Assembly: GCA_023429785.1 (NCBI GenBank)
Contig: JAEZDD010000003.1
Span: 186,001 to 250,000, forward strand
Source: Bacillota bacterium
Lineage (GTDB): Bacteria; Bacillota; Clostridia; Oscillospirales; Ruminococcaceae
Length of the DNA stretch: 64,000 bases
Reading direction: 5' to 3'
Part shown: positions 6,739 through 15,497 of the stretch, piece by piece
How positions within the stretch are numbered: the first letter of the stretch is position 1
Layout of the letters: every line of letters starts with the position of its first letter
The notes under the pieces: generated by a model
What the model was told of the DNA's origin: nothing
Seen by the model: the letters and a program-made list of their open reading frames with translations, nothing else
Database searches by the model: none
Program-made: the position numbers and the translations under genes

Positions 6739-7734
6739 TTACAATTTACAATTATTCAGCATTCTGTTGACTTTATTAGGTTCACCCTTTAAATAATTAA
6801 CAATGTTATAGCTCGAAATTCTTGCGCATTCAAGCATTGAAAAATCTGAATAAAACGCTGTATGTGGAGTTAGCAATACATTATCCCGTCCAACTAGCGG
6901 ATTTGTCAGCGTCCCTTCATAGCTTTCATCAACCAGAACATCAAGCCCCGCGCCATAAATAATATCATTGTCAAGCGCCCAGACTAAATCATCCTCGTTA
7001 ATCATTGCGCCGCGTGACACATTCACGATTACCGGCTTTTTCTTCATTTTCAAGAAAGCTTCTTTGTTTAAAATATTTGTTGTTTCCGGGGTTAAAAGCA
7101 TATTTAAGCTAATAATATTGCTTTCCTCAAGGAGCTTATCGAGTGATACCAGCTCGGTATCACAGGATTTTGCTAATTCCGGGGGACAAAATGGGTCAAA
7201 TGCAATAGTTTTCATCCCGAAGCCCTGTGCTCTTTTAGCCACAGCACGTCCAATTTTCCCAAGTCCCATTATTCCAAAGGTTGAGCCGTCAAGTCTAATC
7301 ATTCCGCCCACGATATTAAAATCATACTTATGATTAATTTCTATATCGTTTGTGTACTTTTTGAAATTTCTGCATACACCGAGTGCAAGAGCTATTGTAT
7401 GGTCGGCAACCTCCTGAGTGCAATATTCACCGATAACGCTGACGCCGACATTATTTTTTGCTGCCGCTTCAATATCAATAAAATTATAGCCCGTCGCCTC
7501 AATGGAGATGAATTTCAGTTTTTTCGCTGAGCTGATTATTCTTTCATCAAATTTAAGGTATGCTGTCAATACAGCGTCAACGTCAGCTAATGCCTCAATC
7601 AGCATATCATCATCGCCCTTGTATTCAAAAACCTCAATTTCTAAATCCTCGCCAAGCCCTTCCCTCAAGAACCTTTTCTCGACCTCAATATCCCTGTTTA
7701 AAGGCTCTTTATAATCGCAGATTAAAACCTTCAT
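6739..7734 (-). CDS. NAD-dependent D-2-hydroxyacid dehydrogenase
   Basis: Family members interconvert 2-keto acids and D-2-hydroxy acids. The 331 residues show the conserved EYCTQEVADHTIAL (103-116) and the Rossmann NAD site GIMGLGKIGRA (154-164). The catalytic set is Arg241 in VSRGAMINEDDL, Glu270 and His291 in LTPHTAF. The short C terminus argues against a phosphoglycerate dehydrogenase with an ACT domain. Its ATG overlaps the stop of the upstream aminotransferase by one base (TAATG), so the two are translated together. The pair suggests transamination of an amino acid followed by reduction of the keto acid. The substrate is not readable. Confidence 0.88.
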   Translation of the reverse strand: MKVLICDYKEPLNRDIEVEKRFLREGLGEDLEIEVFEYKGDDDMLIEALADVDAVLTAYLKFDERIISSAKKLKFISIEATGYNFIDIEAAAKNNVGVSVIGEYCTQEVADHTIALALGVCRNFKKYTNDIEINHKYDFNIVGGMIRLDGSTFGIMGLGKIGRAVAKRAQGFGMKTIAFDPFCPPELAKSCDTELVSLDKLLEESNIISLNMLLTPETTNILNKEAFLKMKKKPVIVNVSRGAMINEDDLVWALDNDIIYGAGLDVLVDESYEGTLTNPLVGRDNVLLTPHTAFYSDFSMLECARISSYNIVNYLKGEPNKVNRMLNNCKL

Positions 7735-8846
7735 TATTTGCCCTCCTTAATTTTTTCAAGGGCTTTTTTAATTGCTTCTATAAAGCGAAGATTCTCCTCA
7801 GTTGTTCCTATGCTGACTCTGAGATGATTTGGATAGCCCCAGCCTGTCGCCGGTCTGACTATGACACCATCTCTCAAAAGAAGCTCGTTCACCTCGGCAT
7901 TACAGCAAGGCAGTTCAAAGAAAATGAAGTTAGTATGTGTTTCAATTGTCTTGCAGCCAAGCTTTTCAAGCTCTTCATTCATCATTTTTCTGTCACTAAT
8001 CATACAATTCTTGCACTTTTCAATGTGTTCAATATCATTTTCAAGTGTAGCAACAGCAGCGGCAAGACCAATTCGGTTCGCATTAAACGGCTCACTGACA
8101 GTATCATAGCAGCTGATTAGCTCAGGCGTTGCTATAACATATCCGATTCTTTGACCAGCCAAGCCGAATAGCTTTGAAAAAGTCCTCACTGACATCAGGT
8201 TATAGCCTTTTTTTATTAGTTCAATCGTTTCAGGGACAGCCTTAGGGTCAGCAAATTCAACATACGCTTCATCCAGAACAACCCATGTATGCTCAGGGAG
8301 CTTCTTCAAAAACTCCTCGAAATTGCTTTTGTCAAAAATTGTTCCTGTCGGGTTGTTTGGATTGCACAGCCATATCAGCTTTGTTTTTTCCGTGATATTT
8401 CTTTCAATCTCATTAAGCTCAATTTTGAAATCATCATTAAGGTCAACAAATTTAACGGTCGCTCCCATTATCCATGAGATTTCTTTATAAAGTCCATAGC
8501 TTTGCTTTGGAATAATTACCTCGTCGCCATCTTCAAGAAATGTCTTAGCTAAAGTATCCAGAACATTCCCAGCTCCATGCCCGAGACCAATCCACTCCTC
8601 GCTAAGGCTATACATCGCTCCTAATAGTCTTTTTAATCTGACATAATTCTTTTCAGGATAAACATTTGTCCTCAAAAGCTCCTCCTGCATCGCTTTTAAA
8701 GCGGCCGGAAACGGAGAATAATTATTCTCATTACTTCCGAGCTTAACTATACTAGTGAGATTATAATCCTGCATTACGGCATCAATCGATTTCCCCGGGA
8801 CATAAGCAGTCGCATTGTACGTTTGTTTTCTTACACCTTTTAACAT
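7734..8846 (-). CDS. HisC-like PLP-dependent aminotransferase
   Basis: Fold-type I aminotransferase of the histidinol-phosphate/aromatic group. Key text is NENNYSP near the N terminus, CNPNNPTGT, LDEAYVEF, and the PLP lysine in TFSKLFGLAGQRIGY (Lys225 from the ATG used here). The C-terminal Arg is in HLRVSIGT. I choose ATG 8846 because GGAAAG and GGGA lie upstream. A GTG at 8864 in the same frame has no ribosome site and follows the hairpin at 8871-8909. No histidine genes are nearby and it is coupled to a 2-hydroxyacid dehydrogenase. It may therefore act on an aromatic or other amino acid rather than in histidine synthesis; this is inference. Confidence 0.88.
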   Translation of the reverse strand: MLKGVRKQTYNATAYVPGKSIDAVMQDYNLTSIVKLGSNENNYSPFPAALKAMQEELLRTNVYPEKNYVRLKRLLGAMYSLSEEWIGLGHGAGNVLDTLAKTFLEDGDEVIIPKQSYGLYKEISWIMGATVKFVDLNDDFKIELNEIERNITEKTKLIWLCNPNNPTGTIFDKSNFEEFLKKLPEHTWVVLDEAYVEFADPKAVPETIELIKKGYNLMSVRTFSKLFGLAGQRIGYVIATPELISCYDTVSEPFNANRIGLAAAVATLENDIEHIEKCKNCMISDRKMMNEELEKLGCKTIETHTNFIFFELPCCNAEVNELLLRDGVIVRPATGWGYPNHLRVSIGTTEENLRFIEAIKKALEKIKEGK

Positions 8847-8870
8847 ATCATCCCAACTTTCCACAAAATA

Positions 8871-8909
8871 ATATACGGCAAAGATACTTTTAGCATCTTT
8901 GCCGTATAT
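8871..8909 (-). promoter_or_regulatory. Perfect hairpin immediately upstream of the aminotransferase gene
   Basis: A perfect 15-bp inverted repeat ATATACGGCAAAGAT/ATCTTTGCCGTATAT with a 9-base loop, ending about 25 bases before the start codon. On the minus strand it is followed by a weak TATTATTTT tract. It may be a leader terminator or a protein-binding site. Confidence 0.6.
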
Positions 8910-9038
8910 ATTATTATATTAATTTAAAATAATATAAAAATCAATATGCAATTTATACAAAAAGAATCGACATTTTATTAAAATAAATATTTATGCTCAC
9001 AAATTGCATTATTTTATTTCATTTTGTTAAAATATGTG

Positions 9039-9068
9039 TTGACTTTATACAAACTCTATATCTATAAT
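9039..9068 (+). promoter_or_regulatory. Sigma-A promoter of the YitT/DMT gene pair
   Basis: TTGACT (9039-9044), 18-base spacer, TATAAT (9063-9068), about 35 bases before the GTG start. Confidence 0.8.
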
Positions 9069-9102
9069 TAAAATCAAAATCAAATAATCGGAGGAGAAGA
9101 AA

Positions 9103-9981
9103 GTGCTGAAAAAAATCGATACCACAAAACGCAGCTTTAGAATTGTTATGCTACTTCTCGGGAATATCCTTTATGCAATGGCAATTAATCTTTTTTTAGT
9201 CGGGAACAATATCGCAGGCGGCGGCTTCGCCGGTGTTGCGACAGTTTTACATTATGTATTCCCTGTTTTTCAAATTGGAACTATCGTTTTTATCATGAAC
9301 ATTCCTCTTTATATTTTCAGCTTTTTTATCAAAGGCTTTGAATTCACAATCAGCACCTTTCTTTCAAGCCTATTGTTTTCAGCACTTTTGAATGTCACCT
9401 CGTTTTTACCCACACTCACTCACAACCCTATTGCTGCCGCTGTTTTCGGAGGGGTTTTATACGGAATCGGAATGGTTTGCCTGGTTATCAGTAAAAGCTC
9501 GGTTGGCGGAACTGATTTGTTAAACCGACTTCTGGTCACGAAATTCCAGAATATCAGTGTCGGAAAAATGAGCCTTTTTGTTGACGGAAGCGTTGTTGTT
9601 TTTGCAATGATAATGTTCAGGGATGTTGAGGTTGGACTTTACGCTATTATTACCCTTTATGTCTGTTCAATTTTCGCTGACAAGATAATGAGCGGCTTTG
9701 ATAAGGGCGATTTGTGCATAATTATTACCGACAAGGACGATGAGCTGATTGCACAGACGCTCATGGATAAATTAAAAAGAGCTGTGACAAAAATTGATGC
9801 AAAGGGAATGTATTCACAGACTGATAAGAATGTTTATATGATTGCTGTCACCCCGAGAGAAACAATTGTTGTAAAAGAAATTGTGAGAAATATAAATAAA
9901 AATGCTTTTGTTGTTGTCACTTATGCTAATGAACTTGTTGGCGGAGGGTTCAAGAAAATTATTCCTCCCCCAAAGGTTTAG
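9103..9981 (+). CDS. YitT-family membrane protein (DUF161/DUF2179)
   Basis: A 292-residue membrane protein of unknown transport role. It has about five to six N-terminal helices with the family text AINLFLVGNNIAGGGFAGVA and later ISKSSVGGTDLLNRLL. A C-terminal soluble DUF2179 domain (about 200-285) reads DLCIIITDKDDELIAQ and later GMYSQTDKNVYMIAVT. The start is GTG 9103 with a strong GGAGGAGAAG site. It is followed 14 bases later by a DMT transporter, so the two form an operon. Family assignment is firm; the function of the family is not established. Confidence 0.9.
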   Translation: MLKKIDTTKRSFRIVMLLLGNILYAMAINLFLVGNNIAGGGFAGVATVLHYVFPVFQIGTIVFIMNIPLYIFSFFIKGFEFTISTFLSSLLFSALLNVTSFLPTLTHNPIAAAVFGGVLYGIGMVCLVISKSSVGGTDLLNRLLVTKFQNISVGKMSLFVDGSVVVFAMIMFRDVEVGLYAIITLYVCSIFADKIMSGFDKGDLCIIITDKDDELIAQTLMDKLKRAVTKIDAKGMYSQTDKNVYMIAVTPRETIVVKEIVRNINKNAFVVVTYANELVGGGFKKIIPPPKV

Positions 9982-9995
9982 AATTCGGAGGGGAA

Positions 9996-10883
9996 ATGAA
10001 ACTATTAAACAAGGCTTCACTCAGTCAGGTTGGGCTGCTTGTTGCTACAATAATTTGGGGCAGCGCATTTTGTGTAATGAAGGACACTCTTAACACTATC
10101 CCGACGAATTTTTTACTGGCAATAAGATTTAGTGTCGCCGCAATAATTTTAAGTCTGGTTTTTATACGAAAATTTAGATTTTTAAACATGGGATATATTT
10201 TAAGGGGCTTGGTGCTTGGTGCATTTCTTTATATAGCTTATGCATTTCAGACCTATGGCTTGGCAGATACAACTCCCGGGAAAAATGCTTTTTTAACGGC
10301 AGTTTACTGTATTATTGTTCCATTTTTGTATGCGGCTTTAAAACGAAGGCTTCCTGACAAATTCAGCATTATTGCTTCTATATTTTGTATTGGTGGAATT
10401 GGCTTTGTTTCGCTTAACGGAAATTTGTCAATTTCAATCGGTGATATACTGACTCTTGGCTGTGGATTATTTTATGCGATGCATATTGTCGCTGTCGCTA
10501 AGTTCAGCAAGGATTATGACCCGATTTTGTTGACAATATTTCAGTTTTTTTTCGCCGGAATTTTCGGATGGATAGGCGGAGGATTTTCTGAGAAATTCCC
10601 GACCGTGTGGTCGCCGTCTGTCATTATGTCGCTGTTATATCTAAGCATTTTTGCAACTGCAATAGCACTTTTGCTTCAAAATATAGGTCAAAAGTATACT
10701 CACCCTGCCACTGCTTCAATAATTTTAAGTCTTGAATCTGTTTTTGGTGTCGTTTTCTCCGCTATTTTTGGATACGAGGTCCTATCGCCAAAAACATTCT
10801 TAGGCTTTGTGCTTATTTTTGTTGCTATAATTATTTCTGAAACAAAGCTAAGCTTTCTTCGAAAAAAGGTTTCAAAGCAATAA
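9996..10883 (+). CDS. EamA/DMT-family transporter
   Basis: Drug/metabolite transporters usually export amino acids, metabolites or drugs. The 295 residues form about ten membrane helices in two EamA repeats. The first repeat opens with LLVATIIWGSAFCVMK and holds FLLAIRFSVAA, and TPGKNAFLTAVYCIIVPF follows. The second holds GDILTLGCGLFYAMHIV and ends with SLESVFGVVFSAIFGYE, the family signature near the last helices. A CGGAGGGG ribosome site precedes the ATG. Second gene of an operon with YitT and closed by a terminator. Substrate unknown. Confidence 0.9.
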   Translation: MKLLNKASLSQVGLLVATIIWGSAFCVMKDTLNTIPTNFLLAIRFSVAAIILSLVFIRKFRFLNMGYILRGLVLGAFLYIAYAFQTYGLADTTPGKNAFLTAVYCIIVPFLYAALKRRLPDKFSIIASIFCIGGIGFVSLNGNLSISIGDILTLGCGLFYAMHIVAVAKFSKDYDPILLTIFQFFFAGIFGWIGGGFSEKFPTVWSPSVIMSLLYLSIFATAIALLLQNIGQKYTHPATASIILSLESVFGVVFSAIFGYEVLSPKTFLGFVLIFVAIIISETKLSFLRKKVSKQ

Positions 10884-10886
10884 AAT

Positions 10887-10923
10887 ATCGCCTTAGCATA
10901 GTACTCAGCTGTGTTAAGGCGAT
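10887..10923. terminator. Bidirectional terminator after the DMT transporter
   Basis: Stem ATCGCCTTAGCA/TGTTAAGGCGAT (one G-U) with T-rich flanks on both strands, between converging genes. Confidence 0.8.
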
Positions 10924-10945
10924 TTTCTTCAAAGTTAATCAGTTT

Positions 10946-11203
10946 TTATTTCGAGAACCTATTAATAACTGTATTGATTTTCTCTTTTGAAGCTAATTCA
11001 GGGCTGATTATATTCCTTTTGAGTGCTTCGTTTTTGAGCTTTTTTGAAATTTCGTATTCTTCATTCAGAATATCCTGCATTTTTGTTGTTACATTCTCAA
11101 GTGTGCATTCATTTATCACGTTATTATAGGCTGTCGTTGAGTCCTTTTGAATACTAAGTGCGCTTAAAACCATCTCTTTATCACGTTCTTCTGAATTAGT
11201 CAT
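10946..11203 (-). CDS. CotF-like spore coat protein, C-terminal-type half
   Basis: The 85 residues resemble the four-helix CotF/ferritin-like spore coat family: EMVLSALSIQKDSTTAYNNVINECT is followed by VTTKMQDILNEEYEISKKLKNEA. Proteins of this type are found in spore coats of clostridia and bacilli. TTGAGGT precedes the ATG. It lies 11 bases after another small helical protein of similar kind, so the pair is probably co-expressed during sporulation. No sporulation promoter could be pinned down by eye. Family call moderate. Confidence 0.7.
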   Translation of the reverse strand: MTNSEERDKEMVLSALSIQKDSTTAYNNVINECTLENVTTKMQDILNEEYEISKKLKNEALKRNIISPELASKEKINTVINRFSK

Positions 11204-11214
11204 TTTTACCTCAA

Positions 11215-11406
11215 TTAATTACTCGTTAATAATTTCATTAACATTTTATAATGATTTTGGTGTGTCGCTGAAATCTGCTGATATAATATTTTTAGCTGTG
11301 GGTCGGTTGTTGTTTCACAAAAGGACTTATATTTGTCAATTAAATCAATTTCATTATCCAGCTGGCCTTCAATCGCTGAAATTTCCGTTAAAGAGAATTG
11401 TATCAT
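11215..11406 (-). CDS. Small helical spore-coat-like protein
   Basis: A 63-residue, mostly helical protein: MIQFSLTEISAIEGQ, then NEIDLIDKYKSFC, and QLKILYQQISATHQNHYKMLMKLL at the end. The pattern resembles the first helix pair of ferritin-like CotF-type proteins and complements the next gene. I choose ATG 11404-11406 because GGAGTGA lies five bases before it. An upstream in-frame ATG at 11445 has no ribosome site and falls inside the mreB terminator. Function inferred only from similarity and pairing. Confidence 0.62.
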   Translation of the reverse strand: MIQFSLTEISAIEGQLDNEIDLIDKYKSFCETTTDPQLKILYQQISATHQNHYKMLMKLLTSN

Positions 11407-11430
11407 TAAGCTCACTCCATAAAAAATATA

Positions 11431-11464
11431 GGTATAGTATTCCAACTAAACGAAATACTATACC
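11431..11464 (-). terminator. Terminator after mreB
   Basis: Perfect 10-bp stem GGTATAGTAT/ATACTATACC with a 14-base loop and a TATATTTTTTAT tail on the minus strand. Confidence 0.75.
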
Positions 11465-11469
11465 ATTTT

Positions 11470-12489
11470 TTATTTATATTTATAAAGTGAAATTTGCTCA
11501 AAGCCCTCAAGCAGCTTGTCCGCAATTTTAAATGCAATTCGAGTGCCTTTTGCAACACAGGTTAAAGGGTCCTCCGCTGAATAGCACTTCACATTCAAGG
11601 TTTTTTCAATTAACTGAGGGAACCCGCCGAGCAAAGCCCCTCCGCCTGTCAATAAAATCCCGTTTGTGTATATATCACCAACCAGCTCAGGAGGAGTAAC
11701 CTCAAGAACGGACCTAATCGCTTCCATAATACCTTCAACGCTGTCTTTCACGGCATCTCTGACATCAATATCAGAAATTTCAAGCTTCTCAGGCAGGCCT
11801 TTTAATATGTTTCTTCCCTTGATTATCATTTTCTTCTCGCCTGTTGGGTTAAAAACATTGGCAAGACTGATTTTTATGTTTTCAGCGGTTTTGTCGCCGA
11901 CAAGAAGCTTATATTTATTCGTCAGATACTTCACTATAGCCTGGTCAATCTTGTTGCCGGCAATTTTAATGGAATTTGAACGAACTATCCCACCGAGAGA
12001 AATAACAGCAATATCCGATGTTCCGCCACCGATATCAACGACCATGTTCCCGGATGGTTTCGTGATATCAACACCCGCACCAATCATTGCGGCAACAGGC
12101 TCTTGAATTAAATATACCTTTCTCGCACCGGCACTCAAGGCAGCCTCAACAACCGCACGGCTTTCAACATCGGTAATAAAGGATGGTATGCACAAAACAA
12201 CTCGAGGCTTAATCAACTGCTTCCCGGTAACCTTTAAGATAAATTCCTTAATCATAACCTGACATAAATTATGGTCAGAAATTACACCATCTCGAAGCGG
12301 CCTTATCGCTACTATATATTCAGGAGTACGCCCAAGCATCTCAAATGCTTCATTCCCAACGGCAACAACCGTCTCAGTTTTCTTATTGTAAGCAACAACT
12401 GAAGGCTCATTTAATACAACACCTTTTTGTGCTGTTGTCAAAATAATATTCGCCGTTCCTAAATCAATCCCGATATCAACAGAAGCCAA
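11470..12489 (-). CDS. mreB: MreB/Mbl-family rod-shape actin homologue
   Basis: Bacterial actin that forms membrane-associated filaments and guides side-wall peptidoglycan synthesis. The protein begins near IGIDLGTANI (phosphate-1 loop). It continues with GVISDHNLCQVMIKEF, then GNMVVDIGGGTSDIAVISLGG (phosphate-2) and ILLTGGGALLGG (adenosine loop). At about 339 residues the length is normal. The start is TTG 12487-12489, because an AGGAGG site lies six bases before it; the in-frame GTG at 12507 overlaps that site. MreC and MreD do not follow, so this could be the Mbl or MreBH paralogue. It has its own promoter (12529-12557). Confidence 0.9.
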   Translation of the reverse strand: MASVDIGIDLGTANIILTTAQKGVVLNEPSVVAYNKKTETVVAVGNEAFEMLGRTPEYIVAIRPLRDGVISDHNLCQVMIKEFILKVTGKQLIKPRVVLCIPSFITDVESRAVVEAALSAGARKVYLIQEPVAAMIGAGVDITKPSGNMVVDIGGGTSDIAVISLGGIVRSNSIKIAGNKIDQAIVKYLTNKYKLLVGDKTAENIKISLANVFNPTGEKKMIIKGRNILKGLPEKLEISDIDVRDAVKDSVEGIMEAIRSVLEVTPPELVGDIYTNGILLTGGGALLGGFPQLIEKTLNVKCYSAEDPLTCVAKGTRIAFKIADKLLEGFEQISLYKYK

Positions 12490-12528
12490 AGGAACTCCTC
12501 CTAACACATTATGCTATAATTCGATATA

Positions 12529-12557
12529 ATTTTACCATAGAAATTTCATTTTTACAA
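12529..12557 (-). promoter_or_regulatory. Sigma-A promoter of mreB
   Basis: TTGTAA (12557-12552), 17-base spacer, TAAAAT (12534-12529), 40 bases before the TTG start. Confidence 0.65.
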
Positions 12558-12564
12558 GCATTTT

Positions 12565-13275
12565 TTAATTATTTTTGCTATTTAATAAAGTAGTAGTAAT
12601 TATGGCACAATAAACCTTTCTTGCTCCTTCCATTTTTAGCAATTTTGCACATTCATTTACAGTACTTCCAGTTGTAATTACATCGTCACATAATAGCACT
12701 GTCTGGTTTTTCATATTCTGAGGGCAATTTGAAATAACAAAGGAGCCTTGAACGCTGTTAATTCTTTCTTGTTCAGTCAATTCATGCTGTGAAAGCTCCT
12801 CATTAATTTTTGTTATTATATTATTATAAACGGGTTTTTTAATTCTTCGTGCTATAATTTTCGCTAGTTCATTTGCTTGATTATACCCTCTTTTTGAAAG
12901 CTTATTTTTTGACATCGGGACAGAAGTGACAAAATCAATTTCATTAATTAGCATCTTTTCGCTTAACTCTTCCACGATTTTTTCAGCAAAATACTCGCCG
13001 AAATTAATCCCGTTATTTAACTTAAAATTCAAGATTCCTTTTTGAATTAATCCCAAATAATACATCGGGACAATACAAAGGTCATAGTGCAATTCCTTAT
13101 CACAAATGCAATTGACCTTCCCGCATTTTATGCACGGTTTTTTCTTTATTTCAGGGAATTGAGATACGCATTTTCTGCATATCAGCTCATCCCATTTTAT
13201 AAAGCTACCGCAGCACGGGCATCTGTTTGGAAAAATCAAGTCAGTGATATACCTATAAAAATTACTCATTCCCAT
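12565..13275 (-). CDS. comFC: ComF-family phosphoribosyltransferase-like protein
   Basis: ComFC proteins support DNA uptake in competent cells and carry a type I phosphoribosyltransferase domain. About 236 residues: an N-terminal zinc ribbon (CPCCGSF, ICRKC, CIKCGKVNCIC) is followed by the PRTase region with SVPMSKNKLSKRGYNQANELA. The PRPP-binding loop reads VLLCDDVITTGSTVNE. I choose ATG 13275, preceded by AAAGGGAAG; an in-frame TTG at 13293 has no better site. It overlaps the end of recD2 by 14 bases. No ComFA helicase is next to it, so the role may lie in DNA repair with RecD2; that is inference. Confidence 0.88.
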   Translation of the reverse strand: MGMSNFYRYITDLIFPNRCPCCGSFIKWDELICRKCVSQFPEIKKKPCIKCGKVNCICDKELHYDLCIVPMYYLGLIQKGILNFKLNNGINFGEYFAEKIVEELSEKMLINEIDFVTSVPMSKNKLSKRGYNQANELAKIIARRIKKPVYNNIITKINEELSQHELTEQERINSVQGSFVISNCPQNMKNQTVLLCDDVITTGSTVNECAKLLKMEGARKVYCAIITTTLLNSKNN

Positions 13276-15478
13276 TTTCAACTTCCCTTTCAAGCATATC
13301 TCTCAGACAAGAATAACGGTTTGTCCTTCTGTTGTTGTCAATCATATATTCAATTCTTTTCGTTGAGCCAACTAGAATCATGAGCTTTTTCGCTCTTGTG
13401 ACCGCTGTGTACAAAAGATTTCTGAAATACAGCTTGTCATACCCACCGAGCACGGGAAGAATGACAACATCGAACTCACTCCCCTGACTTTTGTGGACTG
13501 TGATAGCATAAGCCAGCTCAAGATGCTCAAGCATTGCTATGTTATAGCTGCAAATTCTCCCCTCAAAATCGATGGCTACTGTTGCTTGAGCTTTATCGAC
13601 TTCAAGAATTATTCCTATATCGCCGTTGAAAATCCCTGTCCCGCTTTCTGCCTCACGCTTCCAGACAATGTCATAATTGTTTTTTGTCTGCATTACCTTA
13701 TCATTTTCTCTGAAGGTATAAATCGGCATTTTCATTTCTGACAGCTCTTTTTTGGGCGGATTAAGCTCATTTTGAAGCTTTTTATTAAGCTCAACTATAC
13801 CCAGCGGCCCTTTTCTAGTGGGCGAAAGTATTTGAATATTCTCTATAGGTGAAAAATCGTATGCCTTTGGGAGTCTGTTTTTGCATAAATCAATTATGGT
13901 TTCTGAGGCATGCTCATGCTCTAGCCGCTGAAAAAAGAAAAAATCATTATCTTTCTTTGAAAGGTCAGGGTAATCACCGTTTATTATTTTATGAGCATTC
14001 GTTACAATACTGCTTTGTCCGGCTTGTCTGAAAATTTCCTTCAGCGAAACAACAGGGACAACCTCACTGTCTATCATATCCTTTAGTAAATTTCCAGCCC
14101 CGACGCTCGGCAGCTGGTCGCTGTCACCAACCATTATCAGTCGGCAATTCAAGGGCATCGCACGAAGCAATGCGTCGAATAAAAGCGTGTCAACCATTGA
14201 CATCTCATCTATTATGACAACGTCACAGTCGAGCAAGTTCATTTCGTTGTGGACAAATTTGAACTTGTTCCCCTCGCTCGGCTCAATGTCAAGAAGGCGA
14301 TGAATCGTCTTTGCGTCATAGCCGGTTAGGTCGGAAATCCGCTTAGCCGCACGCCCTGTCGGTGCCGCAATCATTACAACCATGCCTTGCTGTTCAAAAA
14401 GCGAAATGATTGCGTTTAATGTTGTTGTTTTCCCTGTACCCGGCCCGCCGGTCAAAATCATAAAGCCCTTTGAAAGTGCCTCGTTAATCGCCTTTCTCTG
14501 GAGCGTCTGATACTTTATGCCATTTTGTTTTTCATCAATATCTATCACTTCGTCGAAATCAATTTTGTTGTTGAAAAGATTGTTTCTCATATATGAAATT
14601 CTCGCCGAAATAAAATTTTCTGCGACATAATATTCTCTGAGATAAATATACTTTCTATCTTTTTTCGTGTATTCAACAAGATTCTGACTGTCAATTTCCT
14701 CCATTAAGACCTTTTTAAAAAGCTCCTTTTCAATCTGAAGCAGCGAGCAAGACTTGTCCAGCAATTTATCATAAGGGAGACAGCAGTGCCCTGAATATGT
14801 ATTTTCGACCAGAACGCAGGTTATCCCAGCCCTTATTCTATCCGAGCTATCCCTTGAAATTGATAAATCCTCCGCGATTTCTTCAGCCTTTAAAAACGGC
14901 AGCTCAATCCCAAAGCCGCATAGAACATAAGGATTTGCGTTAATCATTTCAAGTATATTTTTTCCGAAATACTTCCATGCGCTCACCCCATAGGACGGAG
15001 CGATAGCATACTTTGAGAGAGTCATCATCAGCGAGCGAATCCCAAAAACGTTCTTAAATTCAACAATTATATTCTTGCTCTTTTTTGGGGTAATCCCATC
15101 AACCTCAGTCAGCCTTTCAGGCTCGTTTTCGAGAACGTCAAGTGTGCTTGCACCAAAGTGCTTCACAATTTTTTTCGCAAGAACCGGCCCTATCCCTTTG
15201 ATAGCACCACTAGCCAGATATTTTTGGATTGCCGAGGCGGTTGTAGGCAAAGCTCGCTCGCACAAATGCGCCTTGAACTGTGTGCCAAATTTCTGATGAT
15301 TTATGTATTCACCCGTCAGGCGAAGCTCCTCACCCTCGTCAACGTTGCCGATTTCACCCACAACCGTCACAGGCTCGCCGCCGACATCAAGTGTCAGGAC
15401 AGCAAATCCGTTAGCTTCATTTTTATATATTACTGAATCGACTGAGCCTTCTATATGATAAAGCTGTTTTTCCTGCAT
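13262..15478 (-). CDS. recD2: RecD2-type ATP-dependent DNA helicase
   Basis: 5'-3' SF1B helicase of the RecD2/TraA class, present in bacteria without RecBC. Order of parts: an N-terminal beta domain (YHIEGSVDSVIYKNEANGFAVL), a helix-hairpin-helix region (SGAIKGIGPVLAKKIVKHFG, then EVDGITPKKSK), and the motor. Motor motifs are Walker A GGPGTGKTTTLN, DEMSMVD, MVGDSDQLPSVGAGNLL, and the C-terminal AYAITVHKSQGSEFDVVILP with LYTAVTRAKKLMILVG. About 738 residues, normal for the family. ATG 15478 is chosen because AAAGGATGA precedes it; ATG 15487 touches that site. It lies 20 bases after an unknown membrane protein gene. Confidence 0.92.
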   Translation of the reverse strand: MQEKQLYHIEGSVDSVIYKNEANGFAVLTLDVGGEPVTVVGEIGNVDEGEELRLTGEYINHQKFGTQFKAHLCERALPTTASAIQKYLASGAIKGIGPVLAKKIVKHFGASTLDVLENEPERLTEVDGITPKKSKNIIVEFKNVFGIRSLMMTLSKYAIAPSYGVSAWKYFGKNILEMINANPYVLCGFGIELPFLKAEEIAEDLSISRDSSDRIRAGITCVLVENTYSGHCCLPYDKLLDKSCSLLQIEKELFKKVLMEEIDSQNLVEYTKKDRKYIYLREYYVAENFISARISYMRNNLFNNKIDFDEVIDIDEKQNGIKYQTLQRKAINEALSKGFMILTGGPGTGKTTTLNAIISLFEQQGMVVMIAAPTGRAAKRISDLTGYDAKTIHRLLDIEPSEGNKFKFVHNEMNLLDCDVVIIDEMSMVDTLLFDALLRAMPLNCRLIMVGDSDQLPSVGAGNLLKDMIDSEVVPVVSLKEIFRQAGQSSIVTNAHKIINGDYPDLSKKDNDFFFFQRLEHEHASETIIDLCKNRLPKAYDFSPIENIQILSPTRKGPLGIVELNKKLQNELNPPKKELSEMKMPIYTFRENDKVMQTKNNYDIVWKREAESGTGIFNGDIGIILEVDKAQATVAIDFEGRICSYNIAMLEHLELAYAITVHKSQGSEFDVVILPVLGGYDKLYFRNLLYTAVTRAKKLMILVGSTKRIEYMIDNNRRTNRYSCLRDMLEREVENGNE

Positions 15479-15497
15479 CCTTGTCATCCTTTTAATT

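Noticed and set aside
8847..8864. GTG 8864 as the aminotransferase start
   Set aside because: No ribosome site precedes it and it follows directly on a strong hairpin. ATG 8846 has GGAAAG and GGGA upstream.
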